DNA from: JBIOUF01 sp044866695
Lineage (GTDB): Bacteria; Actinomycetota; Actinomycetes; Propionibacteriales; Nocardioidaceae
DNA length: 20,852 bases
NCBI GenBank assembly: GCA_044866695.1
Contig: JBIOUF010000242.1
Span: forward strand, 1 to 20,852
Reading direction: 5' to 3'
The notes below the pieces were generated by a model. That model did not search any database and had not been told where the DNA came from. It was given only the letters and a program-made list of their open reading frames with translations. Both the position numbers and the translations under genes were made by a program. This document shows, piece by piece, positions 20,701-20,852 of this stretch (the first letter of the stretch is position 1; every line of letters starts with the position of its first letter).

Positions 20701-20852
20701 CCGGTGGTTTCGAGGCTCGCAGGCTCGCACCTCAACCACCGGCCCTCTCCCGGTGGTTTCGAGGCTCGCAGGCTCGCACCTCGACCACCGGCCCTGTCCC
20801 GGTGGTTGAGGAGGGCGAGCCGCCGCGAGCCGACCGGTGGTTGAGGAGGGCG
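20701..20852. repeat. tandem palindromic GGTGGTT repeats, right edge
   Basis: Units start at CCGGTGG at 20701, 20750 and 20799 (49 bp apart) and again at 20834 (35 bp later, cut by the window end). The first two units are nearly identical and each is an imperfect palindrome running from CCGGTGGTTTCGAGG to CTCAACCACCGG or CTCGACCACCGG. The later two carry the GGTTGAGGAGGGCGAGCC variant. Such repeats are common between genes in Nocardioides-like genomes. Confidence 0.8.

Overview
The base composition is very high in G+C (roughly 70% or more by eye). Together with a mycothiol-type (MDMPI) enzyme, GTG starts, several apparently leaderless genes and palindromic GGTGGTTGAG-type intergenic repeats, this points to an actinomycete, most likely Nocardioides or another member of the Nocardioidaceae. 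This is inference from gene families and style; no rRNA or marker gene is present. I found no tRNA or rRNA gene, CRISPR array or intact insertion sequence.

Layout. 1-105: short tandem repeats running into the stop codon of a PheS-like ligase gene (101-1222, minus). 1363-2388: an EamA/DMT-family exporter (minus). 2389-2692: a divergent control region. 2693-6299: a three-gene operon for the E1 alpha, E1 beta and E2 parts of a 2-oxoacid dehydrogenase complex (branched-chain or pyruvate type; E3 is not in the window). 6303-8296: a closely packed minus-strand run of a GNAT acetyltransferase, an MDMPI-type mycothiol-dependent enzyme and a protein of unknown function. 8450-9298: an aldo/keto reductase. 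9416-9514: a second array of the 22-bp repeat seen at the left edge. 9598-11460: a long acyl-CoA dehydrogenase with an operator-rich promoter. 11646-13373: a CsbD-like stress protein behind a SigB/SigF-type promoter, divergent from a cysteine-free Rrf2 regulator, followed by an aldose 1-epimerase-like gene. 13415-14143: two small unknown genes, the second bracketed by a pair of inverted 82-bp repeat elements. 14256-18135: a translationally coupled minus-strand operon of quinol-type nitric oxide reductase, a four-cysteine membrane protein and a slipin/SPFH protein. 18402-19253: a HAD phosphatase. 19267-20673: a small conserved protein and a serine hydrolase. 20701-20852: tandem palindromic repeats running off the window end.

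How the genes work together. The E1/E2 operon makes acyl-CoA from 2-oxoacids, and the acyl-CoA dehydrogenase would oxidise acyl-CoA esters, so both serve acyl-CoA metabolism, though nothing physically links them. The NOR operon is the strongest functional unit: its three genes are joined by two 4-bp ATGA overlaps, so the four-cysteine protein and the slipin are probably co-produced with nitric oxide reductase and act at the same membrane. The remaining genes look like ordinary single-gene or two-gene housekeeping and stress units.

The most interesting items are the inverted pair of 82-bp elements around a small membrane-protein gene, the 22-bp repeat family at two sites, the coupled NOR operon with its odd zinc-finger-like partner, the PheS-like ligase carrying its own anticodon-binding-type domain, and the readable promoters (stress sigma, leaderless, operator overlaps).
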